Shown here: positions 8,246 through 16,047 of the stretch, piece after piece
How the letters are laid out: each line of letters begins with the position of its first letter
Numbering within the stretch: the stretch's first letter is position 1
Assembly: GCF_037996645.1 (NCBI RefSeq)
Contig: NZ_JBBMXV010000001.1
Coordinates: forward strand, 729,917 to 793,916
Reading direction: 5' to 3'
Length of the DNA stretch: 64,000 bases
Origin: Halalkalicoccus tibetensis
Lineage (GTDB): Archaea; Halobacteriota; Halobacteria; Halobacteriales; Halalkalicoccaceae
The notes under the pieces: generated by a model
What the model saw: the letters and a program-made list of their open reading frames with translations, nothing else
Told to the model about the DNA's origin: nothing
The model's database searches: none
Made by a program: the position numbers and the translations under genes

Positions 8246-8989
8246 ATGGACGTCACGCTGCTCGAAGCCACGGAGGACCCCGAACGGGTCATCTGTACGG
8301 CCGCGCGGAACGACTACATGAGCGGGTTCGTCGGCGACCAGTCCTTCGAGGAGGTCATGGCGAGCATCGACGGCGAGGGGATCGAGGAGAAACAGGAGAC
8401 CCTGATCGGCCACCTCCTCTCGCACGGCCACTTCGGCCCGTTCGAACACCCCCAGCTGACGATCGCCGTCAAGGGGATCTCTCGGGCGTGTATGGCTCAG
8501 CTCACCAGGCATCGCCACGTCTCCTTCGACGTGCAGTCGATGCGCTACGTCGCCTTCGACGACGTCGATCCCGCCGAGGTACGAAACGGCGAGATGGTCG
8601 TCGTCCCGCCCTCCGCGAGCGACCCGAACTGGATCGGGCGCAACCAGAAGAGCGGCGCGGTCGACGAGGAGACGGTGAGGGAACGCGAGCGGGTGTTCAC
8701 CGAGTCCGTCTCCCGGTCCGTCGAGGAGTACCAGGAGCTTCTCGAGTTGGGGATGGCCCCCGAGGACGCCCGGTTCGTCCTGCCGATCGGCACCGAGGTC
8801 AACCTCGTGATGTCGATGAACGCCCGGATGTTGATGCACGTCGCCGACATGCGCGCCGCCGCCGACAGCCAGTGGGAGATCCGCGAGCTGACCGAGGAGG
8901 TCCTGGACATCGCCGCCGACTGGTGTCCGATCACCTTCGCGTACTACGACGAGCACATGAAGGGCCGGAAGAACCGCCTCGCGCCATGA
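8246..8989 (+). CDS. thyX: FAD-dependent thymidylate synthase ThyX
   Basis: Makes dTMP from dUMP using methylene-tetrahydrofolate and reduced flavin. The 247-residue protein carries the diagnostic RHRX7S motif at residues 88-98 (RHRHVSFDVQS), plus LSHGHFGPFEH near 58-68 and the C-terminal NARMLMHVADMRAAADSQWEIR region that binds dUMP/FAD. Length is normal. A classical ThyA is not seen in the window. The stop overlaps the ATG of the CoA-transferase gene (ATGA at 8986-8989), so the two are translationally coupled although their functions are not obviously linked. Confidence 0.96.
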   Translation: MDVTLLEATEDPERVICTAARNDYMSGFVGDQSFEEVMASIDGEGIEEKQETLIGHLLSHGHFGPFEHPQLTIAVKGISRACMAQLTRHRHVSFDVQSMRYVAFDDVDPAEVRNGEMVVVPPSASDPNWIGRNQKSGAVDEETVRERERVFTESVSRSVEEYQELLELGMAPEDARFVLPIGTEVNLVMSMNARMLMHVADMRAAADSQWEIRELTEEVLDIAADWCPITFAYYDEHMKGRKNRLAP

Positions 8990-10194
8990 CCGGCGAGGCG
9001 CGCGACGCGACGGGCGAGGGGCCGCTGTCGGGGCTCACGGTCGTGGACTGTTCGCAGGTGCTCGTGGGCCCGTTCTGTACGATGCAGCTCGGGGACCTCG
9101 GCGCGGAGGTCATCAAGGTCGAACGCCCCGGCGTGGGCGATCAGACCCGCGGTTGGCATCCGCCCCGATTCAGCGAGGAGGGCCCGAGCGCCTACTTCGC
9201 GAGCGTCAACCGGAACAAGCGCTCGGCCACGCTGGATCTGGGGAGCGAGGAGGGACAGGCGGTCCTGCGGACGCTCGCGGCCGACGCGGACGTCCTCGTC
9301 GAGAACTTCCGGGTCGGAACCATGGAGACGTGGGGCTTGGGGTACGAAGACCTCCAGGAAGTGAACCCCGAGCTGATCTACTGCTCGCTGTCGGGCTACG
9401 GCGAGTGGGGGCCGGATAGCGAGAAGCCGGCCTACGACCTGATGATCCAGGCCGAGGGCGGGATGATGAGCATCACCGGCGAGGACGGGGGCGATCCCGT
9501 TCGGGTGGGCGTCGCCATCGCCGACATCGGCGCGGGGATGTACGCCACCCAGTCGATCCTCGCGGCGCTGCTGGCCCGCGAGCTGCGCGACGCGGGCGGC
9601 CAGAAGATCGACGTGAGCCTGCTCGACGCCCAGGCGGCCTGGATGTCCTACATGGCGACGAACTACTTCGCAGGCGGCGAGGTCCCCGGGAAGATGGGCA
9701 GCGCCCACCCCACCATCGTCCCCTACCAGGCGTTCGGGACCCGCGACGGCCACGTCGTGGTCGCGGCGGCCTCCGAAAAGCTCTGGCGGGCGATCGGCCG
9801 CGAGGGGCTCGTCGAGGACGAGCGCTTCGTGACGAACGCCGACCGGGTCGAGAACCGCGAGGAGCTGGTCCCGATCCTCGAAGCCGAACTCGGGGAGTAC
9901 ACCACCGAGGAGGCGGTCTCCCTGCTGACCGACTACGACGTGCCCGCACGCGCGGTCAACGACATGGCCGACGTCTTCGGCCATCCGCAGATCGAGGCCC
10001 GCGGTATGCGTCGGGAAGTCGAAGCCCCGTCGGGGGCGATCGAGATGCCCGGCAGCCCGATGTTCCTCTCGGAAACGCCGACCTCGATCCGCCGCCATCC
10101 ACCCGAACTCGGCGAGCACACTGCAGAGGTGCTTCGGGAGGCCGGCTATACCGAGGGAGAGATCGACGCCTTCCGCGAGGCCGACGCGATCTGA
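8986..10194 (+). CDS. CaiB/BaiF family (class III) CoA-transferase
   Basis: 402-residue enzyme moving CoA between carboxylic acids through an aspartyl-CoA thioester. Family marks: LTVVDCSQVLVGPFCTMQLGDLGAEVIKVE (in part; residues 18-47), NRNKRSATLDL near 76-86, the probable catalytic Asp151 in KPAYDLMIQAEGGMM, and DVSLLDAQAAWM further on. The CoA pair used cannot be read from the sequence: formyl-, succinyl-, mesaconyl- and citramalyl-CoA transferases and the AMACR racemases share this fold. In haloarchaea a mesaconyl-CoA transferase works in the methylaspartate cycle, but no other gene of that cycle is nearby. Coupled to thyX by a 4-base overlap. Confidence 0.9.
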   Translation: MTGEARDATGEGPLSGLTVVDCSQVLVGPFCTMQLGDLGAEVIKVERPGVGDQTRGWHPPRFSEEGPSAYFASVNRNKRSATLDLGSEEGQAVLRTLAADADVLVENFRVGTMETWGLGYEDLQEVNPELIYCSLSGYGEWGPDSEKPAYDLMIQAEGGMMSITGEDGGDPVRVGVAIADIGAGMYATQSILAALLARELRDAGGQKIDVSLLDAQAAWMSYMATNYFAGGEVPGKMGSAHPTIVPYQAFGTRDGHVVVAAASEKLWRAIGREGLVEDERFVTNADRVENREELVPILEAELGEYTTEEAVSLLTDYDVPARAVNDMADVFGHPQIEARGMRREVEAPSGAIEMPGSPMFLSETPTSIRRHPPELGEHTAEVLREAGYTEGEIDAFREADAI

Positions 10195-10195
10195 T

Positions 10196-10933
10196 TCAGA
10201 AGCCGCTGAACTTGTCGCGCCGGTAGAGGTCGAGTTCCGTGACCGTCGAGTTCCGCTGGCCCGCGGCGAAGACGACCGCGTCGGCGATCTCCTCGGGCTC
10301 GGTGACCTCGCCCTCGCCGAAGCGCTCCTCGAAGGACTCGCCGGAGGCGCTTCCGAACTCCGTGCGGACCTCGCTGGGGTTGATCACCGAGACGGCGACG
10401 CTCTCGCCGACGCTCGCCTGGACGCTGTGGGCGAACCCGCGGGTCCACCACTTGGTCGCTGCATAGACGGGGTTCGACGGCCGGGGGAAATGCCCCGCGA
10501 AGCTACCGATGAAGAGCAGGTTCCCCTCCGACTCCTTCAGATGGGGCAGCGCCGCCCGCGTCGCGAAGAACATCCCGTCGACGTTGGTGTCCTGCATGAG
10601 CCGGTAGTCCTCCGTCGAGAGCGACTCGACGTCGCCGCCCCGTCCCAGCCCCGCGTTGTTCAACAGGACGTCGAGCCCGCCGAAGCGCTCGACCGTCTCC
10701 TCGACCATCGCGTCGACCGCCTCCTCGTCACGGACGTCCGTCGGAACGGTCAACGTCTCGACGCCGTGCTCCGATTCGAGATCGTCGGCGATCTCCTCGA
10801 GGCGCTCCTCGCGGCGCGCGGCGAGCGCGATGTCGACCCCCTCGCGTGCGAGCGCGTGCGCCGACGTGGTCCCGATGCCCGAGCTCGCGCCGGTGATCAG
10901 CGCGGTCCGTCCGTCAAACGATAGGGTCTCCAT
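10196..10933 (-). CDS. Short-chain dehydrogenase/reductase (SDR)
   Basis: 245-residue NAD(P)-dependent oxidoreductase. The Rossmann dinucleotide motif is TGASSGIG at residues 14-21, followed by AARREERL (an Arg-rich stretch favouring NADP), NNAGLGRGG, the catalytic Ser in IGSFAGHF and the YxxxK pair in PVYAATKWW. Length is that of a classical SDR. The ATG at 10933 starts METLSFDGRTA; longer open frame upstream runs into the promoter of the next gene. Substrate unknown. It ends two bases after the CoA-transferase stop, convergent with it. Confidence 0.92.
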   Translation of the reverse strand: METLSFDGRTALITGASSGIGTTSAHALAREGVDIALAARREERLEEIADDLESEHGVETLTVPTDVRDEEAVDAMVEETVERFGGLDVLLNNAGLGRGGDVESLSTEDYRLMQDTNVDGMFFATRAALPHLKESEGNLLFIGSFAGHFPRPSNPVYAATKWWTRGFAHSVQASVGESVAVSVINPSEVRTEFGSASGESFEERFGEGEVTEPEEIADAVVFAAGQRNSTVTELDLYRRDKFSGF

Positions 10934-11025
10934 ATCCCACGGTCGCCGCCACACCTGTTGACTGTTCGGTTGTGACGAATATCGGTCATAAACTATTTCG
11001 TATTGGAAATCTAATATATCATCGA

Positions 11026-11454
11026 ATGAACTGGATACTCGAACCCGTTGAGGGGGCCTCGCCGGCCGACGCGCTTCAGACGACGTCGGTCGGCGGCTGG
11101 ATCGTCGCGCTCGGCCTCGGCGTCCTCCTCGCCGGCAGCGGCGCGGTCGCGTGGCAGCGCCGGACCGAGGAAACGACCTCGCCACCGTCGCCGGACCACG
11201 ACGTACCCGACGAACCGATGGCCCTGACCGACGAGGAGCGCGTGCTCCGGCTGCTCGACTCGAACGGCGGGCGGATGCGCCAGACCGCCATCGTCGAGAC
11301 GACCGGGTGGTCGAAGTCCAAGACGAGCATGCTGCTCTCGGAGATGGAGTCGGAGGGATCGATCAGCAAACTGCGGGTCGGCCGGGAGAACCTCATCAGC
11401 CGGCCCGGTTCCGAGCCGGAGGCGATGCGCTCGCCCCTCGAGACCGGGACGTGA
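11026..11454 (+). CDS. Membrane-anchored winged-helix protein
   Basis: 142-residue protein with one transmembrane helix (about residues 25-45, VGGWIVALGLGVLLAGSGAVAW in part), a Pro/Thr-rich acidic linker and a MarR-type winged-helix domain (about 68-125: RVLRLLDSNGGRMRQTAIVETTGWSKSK in part). Such membrane-HTH fusions are common in haloarchaea and presumably carry a surface signal to DNA. The ATG at 11026 follows an AT-rich promoter segment (TATTGGAAATCTAATATATC in 11001-11021); the in-frame ATG at 10972 would add residues that read through that promoter, so it is less likely. Confidence 0.78.
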   Translation: MNWILEPVEGASPADALQTTSVGGWIVALGLGVLLAGSGAVAWQRRTEETTSPPSPDHDVPDEPMALTDEERVLRLLDSNGGRMRQTAIVETTGWSKSKTSMLLSEMESEGSISKLRVGRENLISRPGSEPEAMRSPLETGT

Positions 11455-11537
11455 TCGAACGATAGCGCCCACCACACCCGCGGGAAAACGCAACTGTTAA
11501 ACGATTCTCGCGGCTACCGGAGAATGCGAACGGACGC

Positions 11538-11612
11538 GCTCCGTTGGTGTAGTCCGGCCAATCATATTGCCCTCTCACGGCAATGACCAGGGTTCGAATC
11601 CCTGACGGAGCA
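11538..11612 (+). tRNA. tRNA-Glu (anticodon CUC)
   Basis: 75-nt cloverleaf: acceptor GCTCCGT pairs with ACGGAGC, followed by discriminator A; the anticodon stem TTGCC/GGCAA encloses loop CTCTCAC, giving anticodon CUC; the T arm contains GGTTCGAATCC. The CCA end is not encoded and there is no intron. The TTAAA at about 11496 upstream may be its promoter. Confidence 0.95.
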
Positions 11613-11719
11613 CTCCCTTCCTGCGGTCGTTTTCACGAGCGTTACGACGATTCGTCCGATGATGTCCCGTTCCGCGTCGAATTAAACCAACGTACGTGAT
11701 AATTATTCTTTAGCGCAAT

Positions 11720-11729
11720 CGTTTTACAT
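11720..11729 (+). promoter_or_regulatory. TATA-like box of the 2-hydroxycarboxylate transporter
   Basis: TTTTACAT near 11722 lies about 28 bases before the ATG at 11757, the spacing expected of a leaderless haloarchaeal transcript. The AT-rich segment 11696-11712 lies just upstream. Assigned by spacing and composition only. Confidence 0.4.
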
Positions 11730-11756
11730 CGATCGGGCGACTTCCGATCCAGGCCG

Positions 11757-13091
11757 ATGAACGAAACAAGCGGGGAGGCTGACGGGGACGGAGGGGGACT
11801 GGCGAGGGCCGAGATCGCCTACGGGATACCGCTGTATCTCTATCTGCCGCTTCTGGCGGTGGTGCTCGCGGCGGTCTACACGGGCGACCTGCCCGACGAC
11901 ATGGTCGGAGCGACCGCGTTCCTGCTGGTCGTCGCGGGGATCACGGTCTTCGTCGGCGACCGACTTCCGATCTGGCGGACCTGGTTCGGCGGCGGGCTGG
12001 TGCTCTGTCTCGTGTTGGGGTTGGTTATCAACTACTACGCGCTGATCCCGGCCGACGCCTACGCGTCGATCGACACGTTCCTCACCGAGGGCTCGAACAT
12101 GCTCGACTGGTTCATCGCGGCGCTGATCGCGGGCAGCATCCTCTCGATGCCCCGGTCGTATCTGGTGCGGGCGCTGCCGATCTACGCACCCTCCGTCCTC
12201 GGGGGGCTCGGCTTCGCCGCCGTCTTCGCGTACGCGGCGGGGACGCTGTTGGGCTACGGCGGGATCCAGTCGCTGTTGATCGTCCTGATCCCCGTCTTCG
12301 GCGGCGGGATGGGCGCGGGCGGGATCCCGCTGAGCGAGATCTACGCGAGCGGGACGGGCACCGGCTTCGACCAGATGTTCTCGATCATCGCCCCCGCGAT
12401 CATCCTGGGCAACATGGTCGGCATCCTCTTCGCCGCGATCGCCCACCGGATCGGGACGCTCCGGCCCTCGCTGAGCGGCGACGGGATCGTCATGCCCGAG
12501 GGCAAGTGGAAGCCCGCCGACGGCATCGAGACGCCCGACGTCGACCTCACGGAGGACACGATCGTGATGGGCTGGACGATCGCCGTGGGGCTGTTGGTGC
12601 TCGGCTACCTCCTCGAGAACCTGATCCCGATCCACCCCTTCGCGATCATGATCCTGCTCGCGATCGGCATCAAGGTCGCGGGCGTCTTCCCCGAGCGCCT
12701 CGAGGAGGGTGCGGGCCACTTCTACGACTTCATGATCGCGGGCTTCGTCGGCCCATTGTTGCTCGCGATCGGGATGTCGCTGATCGACATCGACGTACTC
12801 GTCGAGACGCTCGATCCGACGTACTTCGCGATCGTCATCCTCACCGTACTGGGCGGGGCCCTCGGTGCTGCGACCGTCGGCTACCTCTTCGGGATGTACC
12901 CCATCGAGGCCTCGCTCTGTGGCGGGCTCTGTATGGTGAACATGGGCGGCTCGGGCGACGTCGCGACCCTCGCCGCGGCCGAGCGCATGGAGCTGATGGC
13001 CTTCGCCCAGATGTCCTCGCGGATCGGCGGCGCGATGATGCTCCTGGTCGGCCAGACGGCGGTCTCGCTCTGGGGCGCGTTCCTGGTGTAA
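11757..13091 (+). CDS. 2-hydroxycarboxylate transporter family permease (CitS/MleP type)
   Basis: 444-residue membrane carrier with about 11 helices, likely a secondary sodium- or proton-coupled transporter of citrate, malate or a related hydroxyacid. The two family Gly-rich pore loops are visible: GGGMGAGGIPLSEIYA (about residues 182-197) and the C-terminal half CGGLCMVNMGGSGDVA (about 384-399). The N-terminus EIAYGIPLYLYLPLL and the loop SLSGDGIVMPEGKWK are shared with a wrecked second copy at 52788-53363. Length is normal for the family. It stands alone with its own promoter; no citrate lyase or malolactic gene is near, so the substrate stays open. Confidence 0.9.
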   Translation: MNETSGEADGDGGGLARAEIAYGIPLYLYLPLLAVVLAAVYTGDLPDDMVGATAFLLVVAGITVFVGDRLPIWRTWFGGGLVLCLVLGLVINYYALIPADAYASIDTFLTEGSNMLDWFIAALIAGSILSMPRSYLVRALPIYAPSVLGGLGFAAVFAYAAGTLLGYGGIQSLLIVLIPVFGGGMGAGGIPLSEIYASGTGTGFDQMFSIIAPAIILGNMVGILFAAIAHRIGTLRPSLSGDGIVMPEGKWKPADGIETPDVDLTEDTIVMGWTIAVGLLVLGYLLENLIPIHPFAIMILLAIGIKVAGVFPERLEEGAGHFYDFMIAGFVGPLLLAIGMSLIDIDVLVETLDPTYFAIVILTVLGGALGAATVGYLFGMYPIEASLCGGLCMVNMGGSGDVATLAAAERMELMAFAQMSSRIGGAMMLLVGQTAVSLWGAFLV

Positions 13092-13183
13092 TCGCCCCCG
13101 AAACGCGACCGTCCACCTTCTCCTCGCACCCGATCCGACGACGAACCGGCCGGTATTTGGTCCATTAGCCGCTGGTATGGCTC

Positions 13184-13834
13184 GTGAATCGATCCTATCG
13201 AACGTATCTCGTCACCCAGGAGGACCTCTCTGTCGACCGTTCGACCCGCGAGGTCGTCGAGCGGGCGATCGAGGGTGGCATCGACGCGGTACAGCTGCGC
13301 GAGAAACACGCGACGGCCCGCCGGCGCTACGAACTGGGCCGCGAGCTGCGCGAGCTCACCGAACGGGCAGGCGTCGACCTGATCGTCAACGACCGCGTCG
13401 ACGTCGCGCGGGCGGTCGACGCCGACGGCGTCCACCTCGGCGACGACGACCTCCCGATCGGGGTCGCGCGCGGGATCCTCGGCGAGGGAGCCGTGATCGG
13501 GCGCTCGGTCTCGACCGTCGACGCCGCCCGGGAGGCGGAAGCCAACGGCGCGGACTACCTCGGCGTCGGGGCGGTCTTCCACACGTCCTCGAAGGACGAC
13601 GTCGCCGACGACGAACTCGCCATCGGCGTCGAGCGCGTCCGGGAGATCCGCGGGGCGGTCGGGATCCCGCTGGTCGCGATCGGCGGAATCACCCCCGAGA
13701 ACGCCGCGTCGGCGGTCGCGGCCGGCGCCGAGGGCGTCGCGGTCATCTCCGCGATCACCGGCGCGGACGACCCCGCGGCGGCGACCCGCGAGCTGCGGGC
13801 GGCCGTCGAGGACGGCCTGGAGGGGGAGGAATGA
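13184..13834 (+). CDS. thiE: Thiamine-phosphate synthase ThiE
   Basis: Joins hydroxymethylpyrimidine diphosphate and thiazole phosphate to form thiamine monophosphate. The 216-residue TIM-barrel protein shows VQLREKHA (pyrimidine-diphosphate binding, about residues 36-43), VNDRVDVARAVDADGVHLGDDDLP (in part; about 69-89), GRSVST, DYLGVGAVFHTSSK and the phosphate-binding AIGGITPENA. It starts with GTG at 13184, the only suitable start in frame. The stop overlaps the thiM ATG (ATGA, 13831-13834), a classical thiE-thiM salvage operon. No thiamine riboswitch was recognised in the 90 bases upstream. Confidence 0.95.
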   Translation: MNRSYRTYLVTQEDLSVDRSTREVVERAIEGGIDAVQLREKHATARRRYELGRELRELTERAGVDLIVNDRVDVARAVDADGVHLGDDDLPIGVARGILGEGAVIGRSVSTVDAAREAEANGADYLGVGAVFHTSSKDDVADDELAIGVERVREIRGAVGIPLVAIGGITPENAASAVAAGAEGVAVISAITGADDPAAATRELRAAVEDGLEGEE

Positions 13835-14694
13835 CGGCCGACGAACCCGGTTCCGAACCCGACCCCGGCCCCGACGTCGACCTCCGGGCGATGCAGGCAT
13901 CGATCGAGGGAACCGAGCCGCTGGTCAACGCCGTGACCAACGCGGTCACGACCAACGACGTCGCGAACACGGTCCTGCACTGGGGCGGCCTGCCGGTCAT
14001 GTCGGACGACGTTCGGGAGGTCGCCGACATGGTCGCGACCGCCCAGGCCTGCCTGCTGAACATGGGTGACGTGAGCGAGGACGGCGAGGAGACCATGCTG
14101 ACGGCGGGTCGGGCGGCCAACGACGCGGGAATCCCGGTCGTACTCGATCCCGTCGGCGTCGGCGCGACCCCGACGCGCACCGACGTCGCAAAGCGGCTGG
14201 CCGCGGAGCTCGACGTCGCCGTCGTCAAGGGTAACTACGGCGAGATCAGCGCGCTGACCGGCGAGGGGGCCACCGTCCGGGGCGTCGAGTCCGTCGGCGA
14301 GTACGACGGGATCGGACGGACGGCGATCGCCTGTGCCCGCGAGACCGGCGCGGCCGTCGTCGCCTCGGGCGAGGTCGACGTGGTCGCCGACGCCGAGTCG
14401 GCCTACGAGGTCCGCGCCGGCGACCCGATGCTGGGGCGGATCGTCGGCACCGGCTGTATGCTGGGCGCGGCGCTCTCGGTCGTCGCCCCGAGCCTCGACG
14501 ACCCTCTTTCGGCCGCGCTCGCGGGGACCTGTGCGTTCGGGCTCGTGGCCGAACGGGCCGCCAACGGGGAGTACGGCGAGTACGCGGGCCCCGCGAGCTA
14601 CAAGACGGCCTTCCTCGATGCGATGGCCGGCTTCGACGAGACGGGCGGCGAGGACGCCGACTCCCGGATCCGCCGGGTCGCGCGAGCGGAGTAA
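13831..14694 (+). CDS. thiM: Hydroxyethylthiazole kinase ThiM
   Basis: Phosphorylates hydroxyethylthiazole so that ThiE can use it; thiazole salvage. 287 residues, ribokinase-like fold. Motifs: PLVNAVTNAVTTNDVANTVL (about 30-49; thiazole site), VLDPVGVGATPTRT, VVKGNYGEISAL, and the ATP/catalytic GTGCMLGAALS (Cys near residue 210). The first 20 residues are an acidic Pro-rich extension typical of haloarchaeal homologues. Overlaps thiE by four bases, so the two are co-translated. Confidence 0.95.
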   Translation: MTADEPGSEPDPGPDVDLRAMQASIEGTEPLVNAVTNAVTTNDVANTVLHWGGLPVMSDDVREVADMVATAQACLLNMGDVSEDGEETMLTAGRAANDAGIPVVLDPVGVGATPTRTDVAKRLAAELDVAVVKGNYGEISALTGEGATVRGVESVGEYDGIGRTAIACARETGAAVVASGEVDVVADAESAYEVRAGDPMLGRIVGTGCMLGAALSVVAPSLDDPLSAALAGTCAFGLVAERAANGEYGEYAGPASYKTAFLDAMAGFDETGGEDADSRIRRVARAE

Positions 14695-14706
14695 GGGGAC
14701 ACCCGG

Positions 14707-15330
14707 TCACGACCCGCCGTCGACGAGGTCGGTTCCGCCGATCTCGACCCCGTCGCCCGCCTCGGTGTCGTCCTCATCGGTTTCGTCGGCCTCGTCTTCT
14801 TCGCCCGCGTCCCCATCAGCCCCGCCTTCGTCGACCGCGCCGTCGTCGTTCGTATCGGGCTCGTCGCCCTCGGCGTCCTCGTCCTCGGTTTCCTCAGCGT
14901 CGTCGTCCGAACCCTCCTCGGCGTCCGCGTCGTCATCGTTCCCGCCGAACAGCGGTTCGTCGTCCTCCTCGACCTCGTCGTTCTCGTCGCCGTCCTCATC
15001 CTCACCGCTATCGGGTTCGCCGTCACCGTCGATCCCTCCGTCGTCGCTACCTGGACCCTCATCGTTCCCGTCGTCGTCGCCGTTCGCCTCGCCTTCGTCC
15101 TCGTCGACCGTGTCGGCGCCGGTGGCGTCGTCAGCGTCGCCGGCTCCCTCCCCTTCCGGTTCGGCGGGCTCGGAGAGGGACGGAAAGCCGTGGAGCACGC
15201 CGCCGGCGCCGATGATCACGCCCGACACGACGAGCATCATGGCCCCGAACGTGAGGAACGTCCACGCGTCCGGCGGCTCGGGACCCCTCTCGCTGCGCGG
15301 CTTGGGCGGTCCACGAAGGCTATCCGACAT
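14707..15330 (-). CDS. Membrane-anchored acidic low-complexity protein
   Basis: 207-residue protein with a short N-terminal Pro/Arg stretch, one transmembrane helix (about residues 23-46: WTFLTFGAMMLVVSGVIIGAGG in part) and a C-terminal tail of about 150 residues made almost only of Asp, Glu, Gly, Ala and Asn. No domain is recognisable. The tail probably extends outside or inside as a disordered acidic brush; the topology is not determined by the sequence. Codon usage within the tail is GAC/GAG/GAT-mixed, less biased than in neighbours. Convergent with thiM, twelve bases apart. Function unknown. Confidence 0.65.
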   Translation of the reverse strand: MSDSLRGPPKPRSERGPEPPDAWTFLTFGAMMLVVSGVIIGAGGVLHGFPSLSEPAEPEGEGAGDADDATGADTVDEDEGEANGDDDGNDEGPGSDDGGIDGDGEPDSGEDEDGDENDEVEEDDEPLFGGNDDDADAEEGSDDDAEETEDEDAEGDEPDTNDDGAVDEGGADGDAGEEDEADETDEDDTEAGDGVEIGGTDLVDGGS

Positions 15331-15384
15331 TCGTCCCGACTCTTCTCGGCTACGCTACTTGTACGTGACGAGAGTCGACGGCCG

Positions 15385-15525
15385 CTATCGGCGGGCCGGC
15401 TCGCCGTTGATGATCGCCGTCATGTCGGTACAGGACGGACAGCCGTACACTTCACCGTCGTTTCCGGCGAACACCCGTTGGAACCGCCCCGTCACGTGTT
15501 CGCCGCATGAAGCACAGGTTGGCAT
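15385..15525 (-). CDS. Small zinc-finger protein (46 aa)
   Basis: Short gene encoding MPTCASCGEHVTGRF at its N-terminus and CPSCTDM near residues 29-35: two CxxC pairs about 22 residues apart, the layout of a treble-clef or zinc-ribbon finger. Similar tiny CxxC...CxxC proteins (annotated for example as DUF7563 in haloarchaea, from memory) are common and unstudied. Start at 15525; an in-frame ATG at 15531 adds two residues. AT-rich DNA at 15560-15595 could be its promoter. It fills most of the otherwise empty 15331-15660 spacer. Confidence 0.65.
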   Translation of the reverse strand: MPTCASCGEHVTGRFQRVFAGNDGEVYGCPSCTDMTAIINGEPARR

Positions 15526-15660
15526 GTGCATTCCCCGCTTCCCCGTACTACCGATCCCGTTATCAACTTATCCTCTAAGACTATTGTCAAGTATGGCGCC
15601 GCGATCGCCTTCCGATACCCGGCCCCTTTTGATGTCCGGCCGTCTATCCCCAGCGGAACC

Positions 15661-16047
15661 ATGACTGACGACACCCCGTCGCTGCTCGGACGGCTGCTGT
15701 TCGGCGGCAGCCTCGCAGCGCTCGCGTACAACAACTTCCAGGAGATAGAAGGAATGATCGGCTACGCCGAATCGAAGGCCGTCCCCCGGGCCGACCAGCT
15801 GGTCCCCTTCGCGAGCGGCATGCTCGCGTTCGGCAGTCTCGCGGTCGTCTTCTGGCGGGTCCCACGACTCGCCGCGGGCGCGATCGCCGGCTTCCTCGTC
15901 GGCGTCACCCCGCTGATGCACGACTTCTGGAACATGGAGGGCGAACAGCGCGCCACCGAGCAGACCAACTTCCTGCAGAACCTCGCGCTGCTGGGCGCGG
16001 CGCTGGCCTTCCTTGGCCAGGCCGACGAGGATAGCGACGACGCCTAA
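15661..16047 (+). CDS. DoxX-like small membrane protein
   Basis: 128-residue membrane protein with four hydrophobic segments. The N-terminal GRLLFGGSLAALAYNNFQEIEGMIGYAESKAVP (in part) and the central VTPLMHDFWNMEGEQR are hallmarks of DoxX/DoxD-like proteins, which are thought to take part in quinone-linked redox steps or membrane stress responses. Length is normal. Preceded by a promoter-like region near 15620; convergent with the Gfo/Idh/MocA gene with which it overlaps by four bases (16044-16047). Confidence 0.85.
   Translation: MTDDTPSLLGRLLFGGSLAALAYNNFQEIEGMIGYAESKAVPRADQLVPFASGMLAFGSLAVVFWRVPRLAAGAIAGFLVGVTPLMHDFWNMEGEQRATEQTNFLQNLALLGAALAFLGQADEDSDDA

Noticed and set aside
13092-13183. 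Thiamine (TPP) riboswitch ahead of thiE
   Set aside because: No CTGAGA-type and ACCTGATC-type conserved boxes are seen in the 92-base spacer.
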